Shown: in pieces, positions 27,295 to 35,227 of the stretch | Layout of the letters: each line of letters starts with the position of its first letter | Numbering within the stretch: the first letter of the stretch is position 1 | Notes under the pieces: model-generated | Told to the model about the DNA's origin: nothing | Database searches by the model: none | What the model saw: only the letters and a program-made list of their open reading frames with translations | Translations under genes and position numbers: made by a program | Source: SIG454 sp045578465 | GTDB taxonomy: Bacteria; Bacillota; Clostridia; Monoglobales; Monoglobaceae | NCBI GenBank assembly: GCA_045578465.1 | Contig: JAZNKJ010000028.1 | Span: forward strand, 1-61,233 | Direction: 5' to 3' | DNA length: 61,233 nt

Positions 27295-28224
27295 TTATAG
27301 TTTAATAATTCCTCTCAGCTTTGCGCTGTGGGCTCTATTATTATTCTTAAGCTCTTCTTCCCCTGAAACAATAGGCTTTTTATTATAAAGCTTAACTATC
27401 GGTTTCTTGTTGCAAACGCAAACAGGGAAATTTTTCGGGCAAATACACCCTGAGGCTAAATCATTAAAAACGGTTTTGACTATTCTGTCTTCAAGAGAAT
27501 GGAAGGTTATAACGGATAAAACTCCACTCGGTTTCAAAACAGAAACAAAATCCCTTATTGCCCCTTCTAAAATTTCAAGCTCGTGGTTAACTTCAATTCT
27601 TATGGCCTGAAAAGTCCTCTTGGCAGGATGCTTGTCCTTTTGCCTTGCCTCTTTTGGCATTGCCTTTTTGATTATATCCGAAAGCTCGAAGGTCGTTTCA
27701 ATAGGTTTCTTCTCTCTTTCGGAAACTATGGTTCTTGCTATGGCAGGGGCAAATCGCTCCTCCCCATAGGCATATATAATTCTCTTTAAGTCGCTTTCTG
27801 AATAAGTGTTTATAAGTTCGTATGCCGAAAAGGACTGTTCCTTATTCATTCGCATATCAAGACGGGCATCTTTGTTATAGCTGAAACCTCGGCTTCCCTC
27901 ATCCAGCTGATGAGAAGATACCCCAAGGTCAAGGATTGCTCCGTCAATTTCTTCTATGTTGAGTTCTTTTAAAATCTCTTTTATGTTTGAAAAGTTATTG
28001 TGAACCGCAGTGAACTTATCTTTATAGCTTTCAAGTCTTTCGCTTGCCGCCGAAATGGCGTCGGTGTCCTGGTCAATGCCGATAAGCCGTCCTCCGCTCA
28101 TCTTCTTTAAAATGAGCTCGGAATGTCCTCCGCCGCCTAAGGTTCCGTCAACATAAATTCCGTCTTTCACCCCAAGCATCAAAACGCTCTCATCAAGCAA
28201 AACTGAAATATGATTAAACTCCAT
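27295..28224 (-). CDS. rsmH: 16S rRNA (cytosine(1402)-N(4))-methyltransferase
   Basis: SAM-dependent enzyme acting on C1402 in the decoding centre. 309 residues: SAM motif DGTLGGGGHSELIL, catalytic DLGVSSHQLDEGSRGFSY, and the terminal RVNHELE-type and HSLEDRIVK segments. Directly follows mraZ (one base apart). Confidence 0.95.
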   Translation of the reverse strand: MEFNHISVLLDESVLMLGVKDGIYVDGTLGGGGHSELILKKMSGGRLIGIDQDTDAISAASERLESYKDKFTAVHNNFSNIKEILKELNIEEIDGAILDLGVSSHQLDEGSRGFSYNKDARLDMRMNKEQSFSAYELINTYSESDLKRIIYAYGEERFAPAIARTIVSEREKKPIETTFELSDIIKKAMPKEARQKDKHPAKRTFQAIRIEVNHELEILEGAIRDFVSVLKPSGVLSVITFHSLEDRIVKTVFNDLASGCICPKNFPVCVCNKKPIVKLYNKKPIVSGEEELKNNNRAHSAKLRGIIKL

Positions 28225-28225
28225 A

Positions 28226-28651
28226 TTAAAGCCCCAGACTTTCCATAAGTTCTTCTATTCCCTCCGGAGTAAATTCCGGACCTTCGGTCTGCTTGTCCCA
28301 TGTTGCCTTGTCCCAGATTTCAGCGTGGTCGCACATACCGATAAATGCAACCTCTCTTGAAATCTGTGCAAAACCTCTATATTCAGCAGGGAGAAGAATT
28401 CTTCCCTGAGCATCAATCTCGCAATCAATGGAATTACTTAAAATGGCCTTTCTGAGTTTGTTGGCATCTCCGCCCTTTAAAGCAAGGAGCTTCTCCATAA
28501 ACTTCATCCATTCTTCCATAGAATAGATTTGGAGGCACTGGCCTCTTCCGCAGGAGAGAACAAACTGCCCACCAAGACTGTCACGGAACTTCGCAGGCAT
28601 ACTTACTCTGCCCTTGGCATCTACATTATGAAAATATTTTCCGATAAGCAT
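28226..28651 (-). CDS. mraZ: Transcriptional regulator MraZ
   Basis: Ring-forming regulator with two SpoVT-AbrB-like halves. 141 residues; each half carries the conserved DAKGRVSMPAKFR / DAQGRILLPAEYR motif. In studied species MraZ represses its own dcw operon by binding short repeats spaced one helical turn apart, and such repeats are visible upstream at 28718-28757. First gene of the dcw cluster. AAAGGAG RBS. Confidence 0.95.
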   Translation of the reverse strand: MLIGKYFHNVDAKGRVSMPAKFRDSLGGQFVLSCGRGQCLQIYSMEEWMKFMEKLLALKGGDANKLRKAILSNSIDCEIDAQGRILLPAEYRGFAQISREVAFIGMCDHAEIWDKATWDKQTEGPEFTPEGIEELMESLGL

Positions 28652-28717
28652 CCTTTAAAGCTCCTTTCCTTAATACTTGGCATTTGAGCCACCTTGATAG
28701 ATAGCGGTCAGGGTTTT

Positions 28718-28757
28718 ATACCATTTTAGTGTATTTCATACCATTCCATACCACTTT
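28718..28757 (-). promoter_or_regulatory. Candidate MraZ operator (four 10-bp units)
   Basis: On the minus strand four consecutive 10-mers read AAAGTGGTAT, GGAATGGTAT, GAAATACACT, AAAATGGTAT. Three share TGGTAT in phase at 0, 10 and 30; the third unit is degenerate. The array starts at about +1 of the promoter below. Period and place match known MraZ boxes. Confidence 0.65.
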
Positions 28758-28762
28758 ATTAA

Positions 28763-28791
28763 ATTTTACTATACTTTTATGGAAATTGCAA
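28763..28791 (-). promoter_or_regulatory. Promoter of the dcw cluster (PmraZ)
   Basis: TTGCAA, 17 bp, TAAAAT, upstream of mraZ and abutting the repeat array. The rest of the roughly 280-base gap to comF is AT-rich and holds only the comF terminator. Confidence 0.75.
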
Positions 28792-28916
28792 GGTTTTTTT
28801 ATAAATTTTTTGCAGAAATTTTAATTTTGTGTTACAAATGGATTAAATTGTGGTTTCAATCTTTTTAAAACACAATATATAGATTTCTGTTTTTCCCTTT
28901 CCATAAATTACATATT

Positions 28917-28952
28917 AAAAAAAGCGAAAAATCCTAAGATTTTTCTCTTTTT
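28917..28952 (-). terminator. Terminator overlapping the end of comF
   Basis: GAAAAATC-ttag-GATTTTTC followed by a T-run on the minus strand. The comF stop codon TAG lies in the loop. Confidence 0.7.
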
Positions 28953-29692
28953 TCATTAAATTTTTTAGGTTCTTTTGTGGTTGTGGCAAAGGTTACAGCA
29001 TAAATTTCCTTACCTCCGCCCTTTTTGAGGACATAAGCACCCTCCTCAATGGTTGCGCCCGTTGTCATAACATCGTCAACCAAGAGTATCCTCTTTCCTT
29101 TTAGGTCTGTGCCATCATAAACACCAAAAGCTCCAATCATATTCTTTATTCTGTGTTCATAATCAAGGCTGCTTTGCTTTTTAGTGTCCTTAATCTTTTT
29201 AATTACCCTTTTCTCGTAAGGAATATCCAGCTCTTTGGCAAGGCTTTTGCAAAGAACTGACACCGGGTCAAAACCACGCTTAATTACTCTTTTATCGCTT
29301 GGCGGAATACCTGTGATAAAGTCAAAGTGAATTCCCTCAAATACCTCTTTAACCCTTTCCGCCATAAGCCTTCCCATAACTTCGCCCACAATCTCGCCGT
29401 TTCCATTTTTATATCTTTTAATTCCATCTGCGGTTTCATCATTATACTTAACCACAGCTGTTGCCCTTTTATAAGGTCGGTAGGTCTTAATTAGGCAAGG
29501 ATAGCAAACCTCCTTTTCTCCAAGACTTATCTGTGGCTTGCCACAAATACTGCAACATTTCAGGTCCTGGCAAAAAGCTACCGCTCGTCTGCATTTTTCG
29601 CAAATGAAGTCTTCTTTTCCCTTTGTTATGCTCCCACAAAACATACATTTATCCGGATAGAAAATTCTTAAAAGTAAATCTATAACTTTCAT
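28934..29692 (-). CDS. comF: ComF family protein
   Basis: 252 residues: an N-terminal zinc-finger part with paired cysteines (CMFCG at 16-19, CEKC, CSICG, CYPC) and a C-terminal phosphoribosyltransferase fold with the PRPP-binding motif LLVDDVMTTGATIEEG. ComF-type proteins act in DNA uptake during competence, while similar proteins occur in non-competent species. It follows RNase Y after a terminator-like hairpin, so it may have its own promoter or be read through. Confidence 0.88.
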   Translation of the reverse strand: MKVIDLLLRIFYPDKCMFCGSITKGKEDFICEKCRRAVAFCQDLKCCSICGKPQISLGEKEVCYPCLIKTYRPYKRATAVVKYNDETADGIKRYKNGNGEIVGEVMGRLMAERVKEVFEGIHFDFITGIPPSDKRVIKRGFDPVSVLCKSLAKELDIPYEKRVIKKIKDTKKQSSLDYEHRIKNMIGAFGVYDGTDLKGKRILLVDDVMTTGATIEEGAYVLKKGGGKEIYAVTFATTTKEPKKFNEKREKS

Positions 29693-29706
29693 ATTTCCTC
29701 ATAAGA

Positions 29707-29734
29707 AGACCGCAAAGAAAAATCTTTGCGGTCT
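29707..29734 (-). terminator. Hairpin after RNase Y
   Basis: AGACCGCAAAGA-(4)-TCTTTGCGGTCT, a 12-bp perfect stem with a weak T-run on the minus strand. It could terminate or protect the rny mRNA. Confidence 0.7.
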
Positions 29735-29741
29735 GATAGTT

Positions 29742-31307
29742 TTATTTTGCGTAATCAACGGCTCTTGTCTCTCTGATAACATTAACCTTGATTTGTCCGG
29801 GATATTCCATCTCGTCCTCAATCTTCTTAACGATATCCTTTGCAAGTAAAACAGTTTCCTCGTCCTTAACCTTATCAGGTTTAACGATAATTCTGATTTC
29901 GCGTCCTGCCTGGATTGCGAAAGAGCGCTCAACTCCGCCAAAGGAGTTTGCAATTCCCTCAAGGTTTTCAAGACGCTTGATATAAGATTCTAAGTTCTCT
30001 CTTCTTGCCGCAGGTCTTGCCGCAGAAATAGCATCTGCCGCCTGAACTAAACAAGCTTCGATAGAATTTGGTTCAACATCGCCGTGGTGGGCCATAATAG
30101 CGTGGATAACTCTTTCGTTTTCCTTATACTTTCTTGCCACATCAGCACCGATTGTAACATGGGAGCCTTCAACATCGTGGTCAATTGCCTTACCGATATC
30201 GTGGAGAAGACCTGCTCTCTTTGCAAGAGCAACATCAGCGCCAAGCTCTGCTGCCATAAGGCCTGCCAAATGAGAAACCTCAATTGCGTGTTTTAAAACA
30301 TTTTGGCCATAGCTTGTTCTGTATTTAAGCTTACCGATAAGACGGATAAGCTCAGGATGAAGCCCGTGAACACCTGTATCAAAGGTAGCCTGTTCACCCT
30401 CTTCTTTAATAATCTGTTCAACCTCTTTCTGAGCCTTTTCAACAGTTTCTTCAATCCTGCCCGGATGAATTCTTCCGTCAGTTATAAGCTTTTCAAGAGA
30501 CCTTCTCGCAACTTCGCGTCTTACAGGGTCAAAACCTGAAAGAATAACCGCCTCAGGAGTATCGTCGATAATTAAATCAACGCCTGTAAGGTTTTCGATT
30601 GTTCTTATGTTTCGTCCCTCACGGCCGATAATTCTTCCCTTCATTTCATCGTTAGGAAGATTTACAACCGATACAGTTGTTTCTGCAACATGGTCAGCGG
30701 CACAACGCTGGATTGCGCCTGTGATAATATTTCTCGCCTTAGCGTCAGCCTCTTCCTTCGCCTGGTCTTCAATGCTCTTAATAAGCATTGCAACTTCATG
30801 ACGGGAATCGGTTTCAACCTGCTCCATAATAATTCTTCTTGCCTCTTCGGCAGAAAGGTCAGCAACTTTTTCAAGCTGAGCCATCTGAAGCTTTTTAACC
30901 TGTTCAAGCTCTAATTGAGTTTCCTCAAGCTTTGCAAGTTTTTGCTGCATTAATTCTTCTTTTTCTTCAATGTTTTGTGCTTTCTTGTCAATTGTGTCTT
31001 CCTTTTGCTGAATTCTTCTTTCCTGTCTCTGAATTTCGTTGCGTCTTTCCTTGATTTCTCTGTCAAGTTCAGCGCGTCCTCTATGTATTTCCTCTTTTGC
31101 TTCTAATAATTTTTCTTTTTTAGCATTTTCTGCATTTCTTATTGCCTCAGATTTTGCGCCTTCAATAACACGCTTTGCTTCTTCTTCGGCACTTCCTATC
31201 TTTAACTCGGCAACTTTTTTACGATATGAATATCCGTATTTAAAAGCCGAAATTCCAACTACACCGGCAAGAACAACGCCTGCCACTATTGATATAATCA
31301 GTTCTAT
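29742..31307 (-). CDS. rny: Ribonuclease Y (apparent AUA start)
   Basis: Membrane-anchored endoribonuclease that starts mRNA decay in Firmicutes. Layout: N-terminal membrane helix, a long charged coiled coil (to about 200), a KH domain (MKGRIIGREGRNIR), and an HD domain with HDIGKAIDH. It ends VIRETRAVDYAK like B. subtilis RNase Y. Between the upstream in-frame TAG and GTG 31286 there is no ATG, GTG or TTG. GTG 31286 would cut into the helix and lies 27 bases from the RBS. AGGAGGGG is ideally spaced (6 bases) to an ATA at 31307, which restores a full helix (ELIISIVAGVVLAGVVG). CTG 31301 is the other option. Confidence 0.85.
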   Translation of the reverse strand: MELIISIVAGVVLAGVVGISAFKYGYSYRKKVAELKIGSAEEEAKRVIEGAKSEAIRNAENAKKEKLLEAKEEIHRGRAELDREIKERRNEIQRQERRIQQKEDTIDKKAQNIEEKEELMQQKLAKLEETQLELEQVKKLQMAQLEKVADLSAEEARRIIMEQVETDSRHEVAMLIKSIEDQAKEEADAKARNIITGAIQRCAADHVAETTVSVVNLPNDEMKGRIIGREGRNIRTIENLTGVDLIIDDTPEAVILSGFDPVRREVARRSLEKLITDGRIHPGRIEETVEKAQKEVEQIIKEEGEQATFDTGVHGLHPELIRLIGKLKYRTSYGQNVLKHAIEVSHLAGLMAAELGADVALAKRAGLLHDIGKAIDHDVEGSHVTIGADVARKYKENERVIHAIMAHHGDVEPNSIEACLVQAADAISAARPAARRENLESYIKRLENLEGIANSFGGVERSFAIQAGREIRIIVKPDKVKDEETVLLAKDIVKKIEDEMEYPGQIKVNVIRETRAVDYAK

Positions 31308-31429
31308 GGCTATCCCCTCCTATTTAATTTTTATTCTGCCTCCACGGCAGTATATCTTATAACGCTAATACTAAAAGAAAATACATATATTTTAAAGGTT
31401 TACACAAATTCTAAAACATATACACTTTA

Positions 31430-31458
31430 ATTTTAATAAAAACTTAAACATATGTCAA
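31430..31458 (-). promoter_or_regulatory. Promoter of rny
   Basis: TTGACA, 17 bp, TAAAAT, giving a leader of about 115 bases before RNase Y. Apart from this promoter I see nothing else in the gap of about 170 bases between rqcP and rny. Confidence 0.8.
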
Positions 31459-31477
31459 GCATTTTTTACAATTTAAA

Positions 31478-31720
31478 TTACTGTATAACCTCGTAAAGAC
31501 TTGCCGCATCACTTTTAAGAGTTGATTCTTTTATGTCAGTAACCCTTATGCGAAAAGCCTTTGTTCCGAAGGCAACTTCAATCTCGTCGCCGATTTTAAC
31601 ATCATAAGAAGCCTTAACGACTTTGCCGTTAACGCTGACTCTTCCGCCGTCGCAAGCTTCATTTGCAACGGTTCTTCTTTTTATAATTCTTGTAACTTTA
31701 AGATATTTATCAAGTCTCAT
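31478..31720 (-). CDS. rqcP: S4-domain RNA-binding protein RqcP (YabO-like)
   Basis: 80 residues, a single S4 domain from MRLDKYLKVTRIIKRRTVANE through VSVNGKVVKASYDVKIGDEI. In B. subtilis RqcP binds stalled 50S subunits and drives Ala-tail addition in ribosome quality control. It overlaps the mazG stop by one base, preserving the spoVB-mazG-rqcP order known from Bacilli. Confidence 0.88.
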   Translation of the reverse strand: MRLDKYLKVTRIIKRRTVANEACDGGRVSVNGKVVKASYDVKIGDEIEVAFGTKAFRIRVTDIKESTLKSDAASLYEVIQ

Positions 31721-32415
31721 TATTTTGACTCGCTTTCGTATTTTTCATATTCTGAAATAAAATTTGAGATTTCGCGGTTTAAGGCGACCTCGGCATCAAC
31801 CCCTGCATTTTTAGAGGCGGTTACAATGCTGAAAAGGACCTGCCCCAGATATTTTTCCGCAGCAGCCTTATCTGTATTTTCATCAATCATTTTAAGCTTA
31901 TTATAGACAGCATCGGCAATATTCAAATCCCCCAAAAAATATCCGTTTTTCGCCGCTTTGCCCTGAACTTTTTCTGCTCTTGTAAGAGAGGGAAGGTATC
32001 TTGAAATCCCCCTGAGCTCTTCTGTAACTGTTTTCTGGTCGCGGTCATTTCTCTTAATGGCGTCCCACATATCCAAAACGCCGTCGGCGGTTTTAATATC
32101 CTCTCCGCCGAAAATATGAGGGTGACGATGAATGAGCTTTTTGCAGATAGCGTCTGTTACATCGCTCATATCATATTCGCCGTTTTCTTTACCAATCTGG
32201 GCATGGAAAACAACTTGAAGCAGAAGGTCTCCGCTTTCGTCAGCCATTTTCGCTCCGTCCCCCGTATCGATTGCTTCGATAAGTTCATAGCCTTCTTCCA
32301 TTATGCTTCTTTTTATGCTCTCGTGAGTCTGCTCTTTGTCCCAAGGACAACCATCTTCTGAGCGAAGCTTTTCCATAATGGAAAGCAGGTCTTCAAAAGT
32401 ATATTTCTTACTCAT
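31720..32415 (-). CDS. mazG: Nucleoside triphosphate pyrophosphohydrolase MazG
   Basis: Hydrolyses (d)NTPs to monophosphates, a housecleaning role. 231 residues. The first MazG domain has GCPWDKEQTHESI, EEGYELIEAID and DESGDLLLQVVFHA (metal-binding Glu/Asp set) and KLIHRHPHIFG. A weaker second domain occupies the C-terminal half. Shorter than the B. subtilis YabN fusion because the N-terminal methylase domain is absent. Confidence 0.92.
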   Translation of the reverse strand: MSKKYTFEDLLSIMEKLRSEDGCPWDKEQTHESIKRSIMEEGYELIEAIDTGDGAKMADESGDLLLQVVFHAQIGKENGEYDMSDVTDAICKKLIHRHPHIFGGEDIKTADGVLDMWDAIKRNDRDQKTVTEELRGISRYLPSLTRAEKVQGKAAKNGYFLGDLNIADAVYNKLKMIDENTDKAAAEKYLGQVLFSIVTASKNAGVDAEVALNREISNFISEYEKYESESK

Positions 32416-32430
32416 ATTTTCTCCTTTTGC

Positions 32431-34158
32431 CTATTTTATAAGTCTGAATTTTCCAAGTATTTCGGCAAGTTTCTCCCCTTTTGGAAGTATTAAAATATCT
32501 TCACGCTTTATGGCTCTTACCAGAAAAGCGGAAATTACATAAACAAGTCCCCCGATACCAATGGTTACTATTGTTGCTCCCCTTGAAATGCCGATTGCAT
32601 TTTCCAGAAGGATTAAGACAATACCCATAACCAAGGCCGCAAAGAGTGGCTTTATAGCCGTATCCATCCAGTCAAAACGGATTTTAACCACTCTGACTAT
32701 ACAGATTATATTTATGAGGGCGATTATTCCATAGCACACTATTGTTGCAATAGGCGCCCCGTCAATTCCCCATACAGGAATGAAGAAATAGTTCATTAAA
32801 ACTTTGGCAACTCCCCCTGCAAGCATACTGAAAACGGGATAGTAAACCTTTCCATAGGCCTGCAAAACCGCATTACTTACCTGAACAATTGAGACGAAAA
32901 TTATAGCTATTGAGAGCTTTTCAAGAAGCATAAATGCATCTGCATCGCTGTATAAAAGGCCCAAAATTCCTTTTGACAAAGCAGAAAGGCCAACCGCACA
33001 AGGCAGGGCAAAAAGCACTGTTATTTTTATGAGACTTTGTGTTATGGTTTTTGCCTCCCCATCGCTTTTTCCTGCAATTGCCGAAGAAATGGCAGGAACA
33101 GCGCTCATACTAAGGGCCACGATAATGGTAAGAGGCAGATTGAACATAGTCTGCGCCTGACCCGTATACATTCCGTAAAGGGTGTTTGCCTTCTTTTCAA
33201 GAATTTCTGCACCGCTCCAGGATAGCTCAACCGCCTGATTATAAAACTCTGTTCCCTTTGCAAAAAGGAAATCATATTTCTGGAATACATCGGGATTTAC
33301 CACAAGTCTGTTCATAACAGTTGCCAAGTCCACAAGGCTTGTTAAACTTGAAACCGCCGCTCCGATTGTGATTGGAATTGCGATTAAAACAAGCTCTTTT
33401 AAGATGCTTCGTCTTGTCCTTCCCTCAACATCAAGGACTTTAAGGGTTTTCTCTTTTTTAAGATATGCCCCGTAAACAATAACCATTAAAACAAGGGACA
33501 TTGCTGCGCCTATGCTTACGCCGAAAATTGCGCCCGATGCAGAAAGAATCGTTCTGTCTAAAACTGACCGAACGGTTTTTGCACCAAAGTCAACCATCAC
33601 TCTAAGATCTTTATCCACCGCCATATTCATAAAGAACATAGCAAGAACAATGCCCACCACAAGCTTTGAAAGAGCCTCAATAACTTCTGATGCCGCAGTC
33701 GGATACATATTCTGTCTTCCCTGGAAATAGCCTCGGAAAGCAGATACTATTGATGTGAAGAAGATGGTTGGAGCAATAACCTTGATGCAAAACGCAGCAT
33801 CACGATTTCCTAAGAAAACCGCAAGGTCGTCTGCGAATACAAAAAGGAGTGTAGCCCCTAAAATCCCTATTGTTCCAAGGAGAATTGACGCGGTTTCAAA
33901 AACCTTTCTTGCGCCTTTCTCGTCCCCTCTTGCAGTACTTTCAGCAACCATTTTGGAAACAGCGGTCGGAAAGCCTGCCGTTGCGATAATGAACATAAAA
34001 GTATAGATTTGGTAAGCAACATTAAAAAGACCGCTTCCGTCTTTACCGATAAGCTCATAAAGGGGTATTTTAAAAATTGCCCCGATTATTTTGACTATGA
34101 AATTGGCGAGAGCCAATATTAGTGCACCTTTTATAAAGGTCTGACCGTTATTTTTCAA
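32431..34158 (-). CDS. spoVB: SpoVB/PST-family oligosaccharide flippase
   Basis: 575-residue MOP-superfamily transporter with about 14 membrane helices. It begins with the family-like run KGALILALANFIVKIIGAIF. SpoVB-type proteins are thought to flip lipid-linked wall precursors during cortex synthesis. Position before mazG-rqcP matches the Bacillus spoVB locus. A second MOP flippase (murJ) lies in the same operon, so they probably have separate substrates. Confidence 0.85.
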   Translation of the reverse strand: MKNNGQTFIKGALILALANFIVKIIGAIFKIPLYELIGKDGSGLFNVAYQIYTFMFIIATAGFPTAVSKMVAESTARGDEKGARKVFETASILLGTIGILGATLLFVFADDLAVFLGNRDAAFCIKVIAPTIFFTSIVSAFRGYFQGRQNMYPTAASEVIEALSKLVVGIVLAMFFMNMAVDKDLRVMVDFGAKTVRSVLDRTILSASGAIFGVSIGAAMSLVLMVIVYGAYLKKEKTLKVLDVEGRTRRSILKELVLIAIPITIGAAVSSLTSLVDLATVMNRLVVNPDVFQKYDFLFAKGTEFYNQAVELSWSGAEILEKKANTLYGMYTGQAQTMFNLPLTIIVALSMSAVPAISSAIAGKSDGEAKTITQSLIKITVLFALPCAVGLSALSKGILGLLYSDADAFMLLEKLSIAIIFVSIVQVSNAVLQAYGKVYYPVFSMLAGGVAKVLMNYFFIPVWGIDGAPIATIVCYGIIALINIICIVRVVKIRFDWMDTAIKPLFAALVMGIVLILLENAIGISRGATIVTIGIGGLVYVISAFLVRAIKREDILILPKGEKLAEILGKFRLIK

Positions 34159-34231
34159 AAGTCTCAGCTCCTTATGTTTTTCTCCTTACTTAATCTATAC
34201 GGAATTTCTTCCTCAAAAACAACCGATTTTA

Positions 34232-34720
34232 TTAATCTTTTTCAATGGATACAACTGTTCCTGTTGTGCTTACATATTTTGTTTCAAAGGTAAGGTCTCC
34301 GCCTGTGCCTATAAATCTGTTGCTCAAAGTATAATATCCTGCGTCGCTTACGCTTCCGTCGGTTTCAACTTTTATATGAGCTGTGAATTTCTCAGGAACG
34401 GTGGTAGGTGCCGCTTTGCCGTTACTCTTTATTCCTGTATCAGGTGTTGGCTCAACGGAAATAACCTCAACGATTTCCCCTAAATATTCCTTTGTTTCCT
34501 CGTCATACATTCCGCCAAGGTTAAGTAGACCGTCAATGGTATACTGCCGAACCTCTTCAACCTTAACTATATAGGAAAACTTTTGAGTTGTTGTTTCAAC
34601 AATCTGGGGGGTTGAAGAAAATCTTGCGTAAATTCCAACAGCGGTTGCAAGGATAACGATAACAACTAAAATATCAATAATGCTTACTTTTCCAAAAAGC
34701 TTGCCTTCTTTATTTATCAT
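34232..34720 (-). CDS. DUF4330 family membrane protein (copy 2)
   Basis: 162 residues: an N-terminal cytoplasmic start INKEGKLFGK, one membrane helix (about 11-33), then a single extracytoplasmic beta-rich domain with GEIVEVISVEP and FTAHIKVETDG. I chose ATG 34720 because GGAGGTGAG precedes it; the frame is open three codons earlier. Function unknown; the family is usually near polysaccharide genes. Partly overlaps its paralogue. Confidence 0.75.
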   Translation of the reverse strand: MINKEGKLFGKVSIIDILVVIVILATAVGIYARFSSTPQIVETTTQKFSYIVKVEEVRQYTIDGLLNLGGMYDEETKEYLGEIVEVISVEPTPDTGIKSNGKAAPTTVPEKFTAHIKVETDGSVSDAGYYTLSNRFIGTGGDLTFETKYVSTTGTVVSIEKD

Positions 34721-35213
34721 TGTCCTCACCTCCGACTTTCTCTATAACAACAACATTTCCATATCCCGAAAAGCCCTTGCCCACAAAATTAAGTTCCTTG
34801 CCGATTTTGATTTTTGCAGTTCCGATAAGGAAATCTCTGTCGCTCTCGCTAAGCTCTGCCTTAATTGTAAATGTCATATCATATCTGCCGATTTTGGGAA
34901 CAGCTTCCTTTACCCCTGTTATCGGGTTTGTATATTCCTCAGTTTCGGGAAGAACATTAACCTGTTCTAATGTTCCCTCAACCTTTTCGCGAATTCCCAT
35001 TTTAACCTTTGCGCCAACCTTGGCATTTTCAAGATACATATCTCTCATATTCTCGTCAATGTCATCTTCCTCAATTGTAACTAAAACGGTTGTTTTCTCC
35101 GTCGTTGCAACTGTCCCTGACTTGCTTCCGAGAATATAAAAGCCTAAAAATCCCACAGCAATAATCAAAACAATTATAAGAAAATCAACAATATTAAACC
35201 TTGGTTTTTCCAT
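34710..35213 (-). CDS. DUF4330 family membrane protein (copy 1)
   Basis: 167 residues with the same plan as the next gene: a short N-terminus, one membrane helix (about 8-27, FLIIVLIIAVGFLGFYI), and an exterior beta-rich domain with VEGTLEQVNVLPE, YDMTFTIKAEL and GYGNVVVIEKVG. The two copies are diverged but collinear, so a tandem duplication seems old. Function unknown. Confidence 0.72.
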   Translation of the reverse strand: MEKPRFNIVDFLIIVLIIAVGFLGFYILGSKSGTVATTEKTTVLVTIEEDDIDENMRDMYLENAKVGAKVKMGIREKVEGTLEQVNVLPETEEYTNPITGVKEAVPKIGRYDMTFTIKAELSESDRDFLIGTAKIKIGKELNFVGKGFSGYGNVVVIEKVGGEDNDK

Positions 35214-35227
35214 AATTTTCTTCCTTC

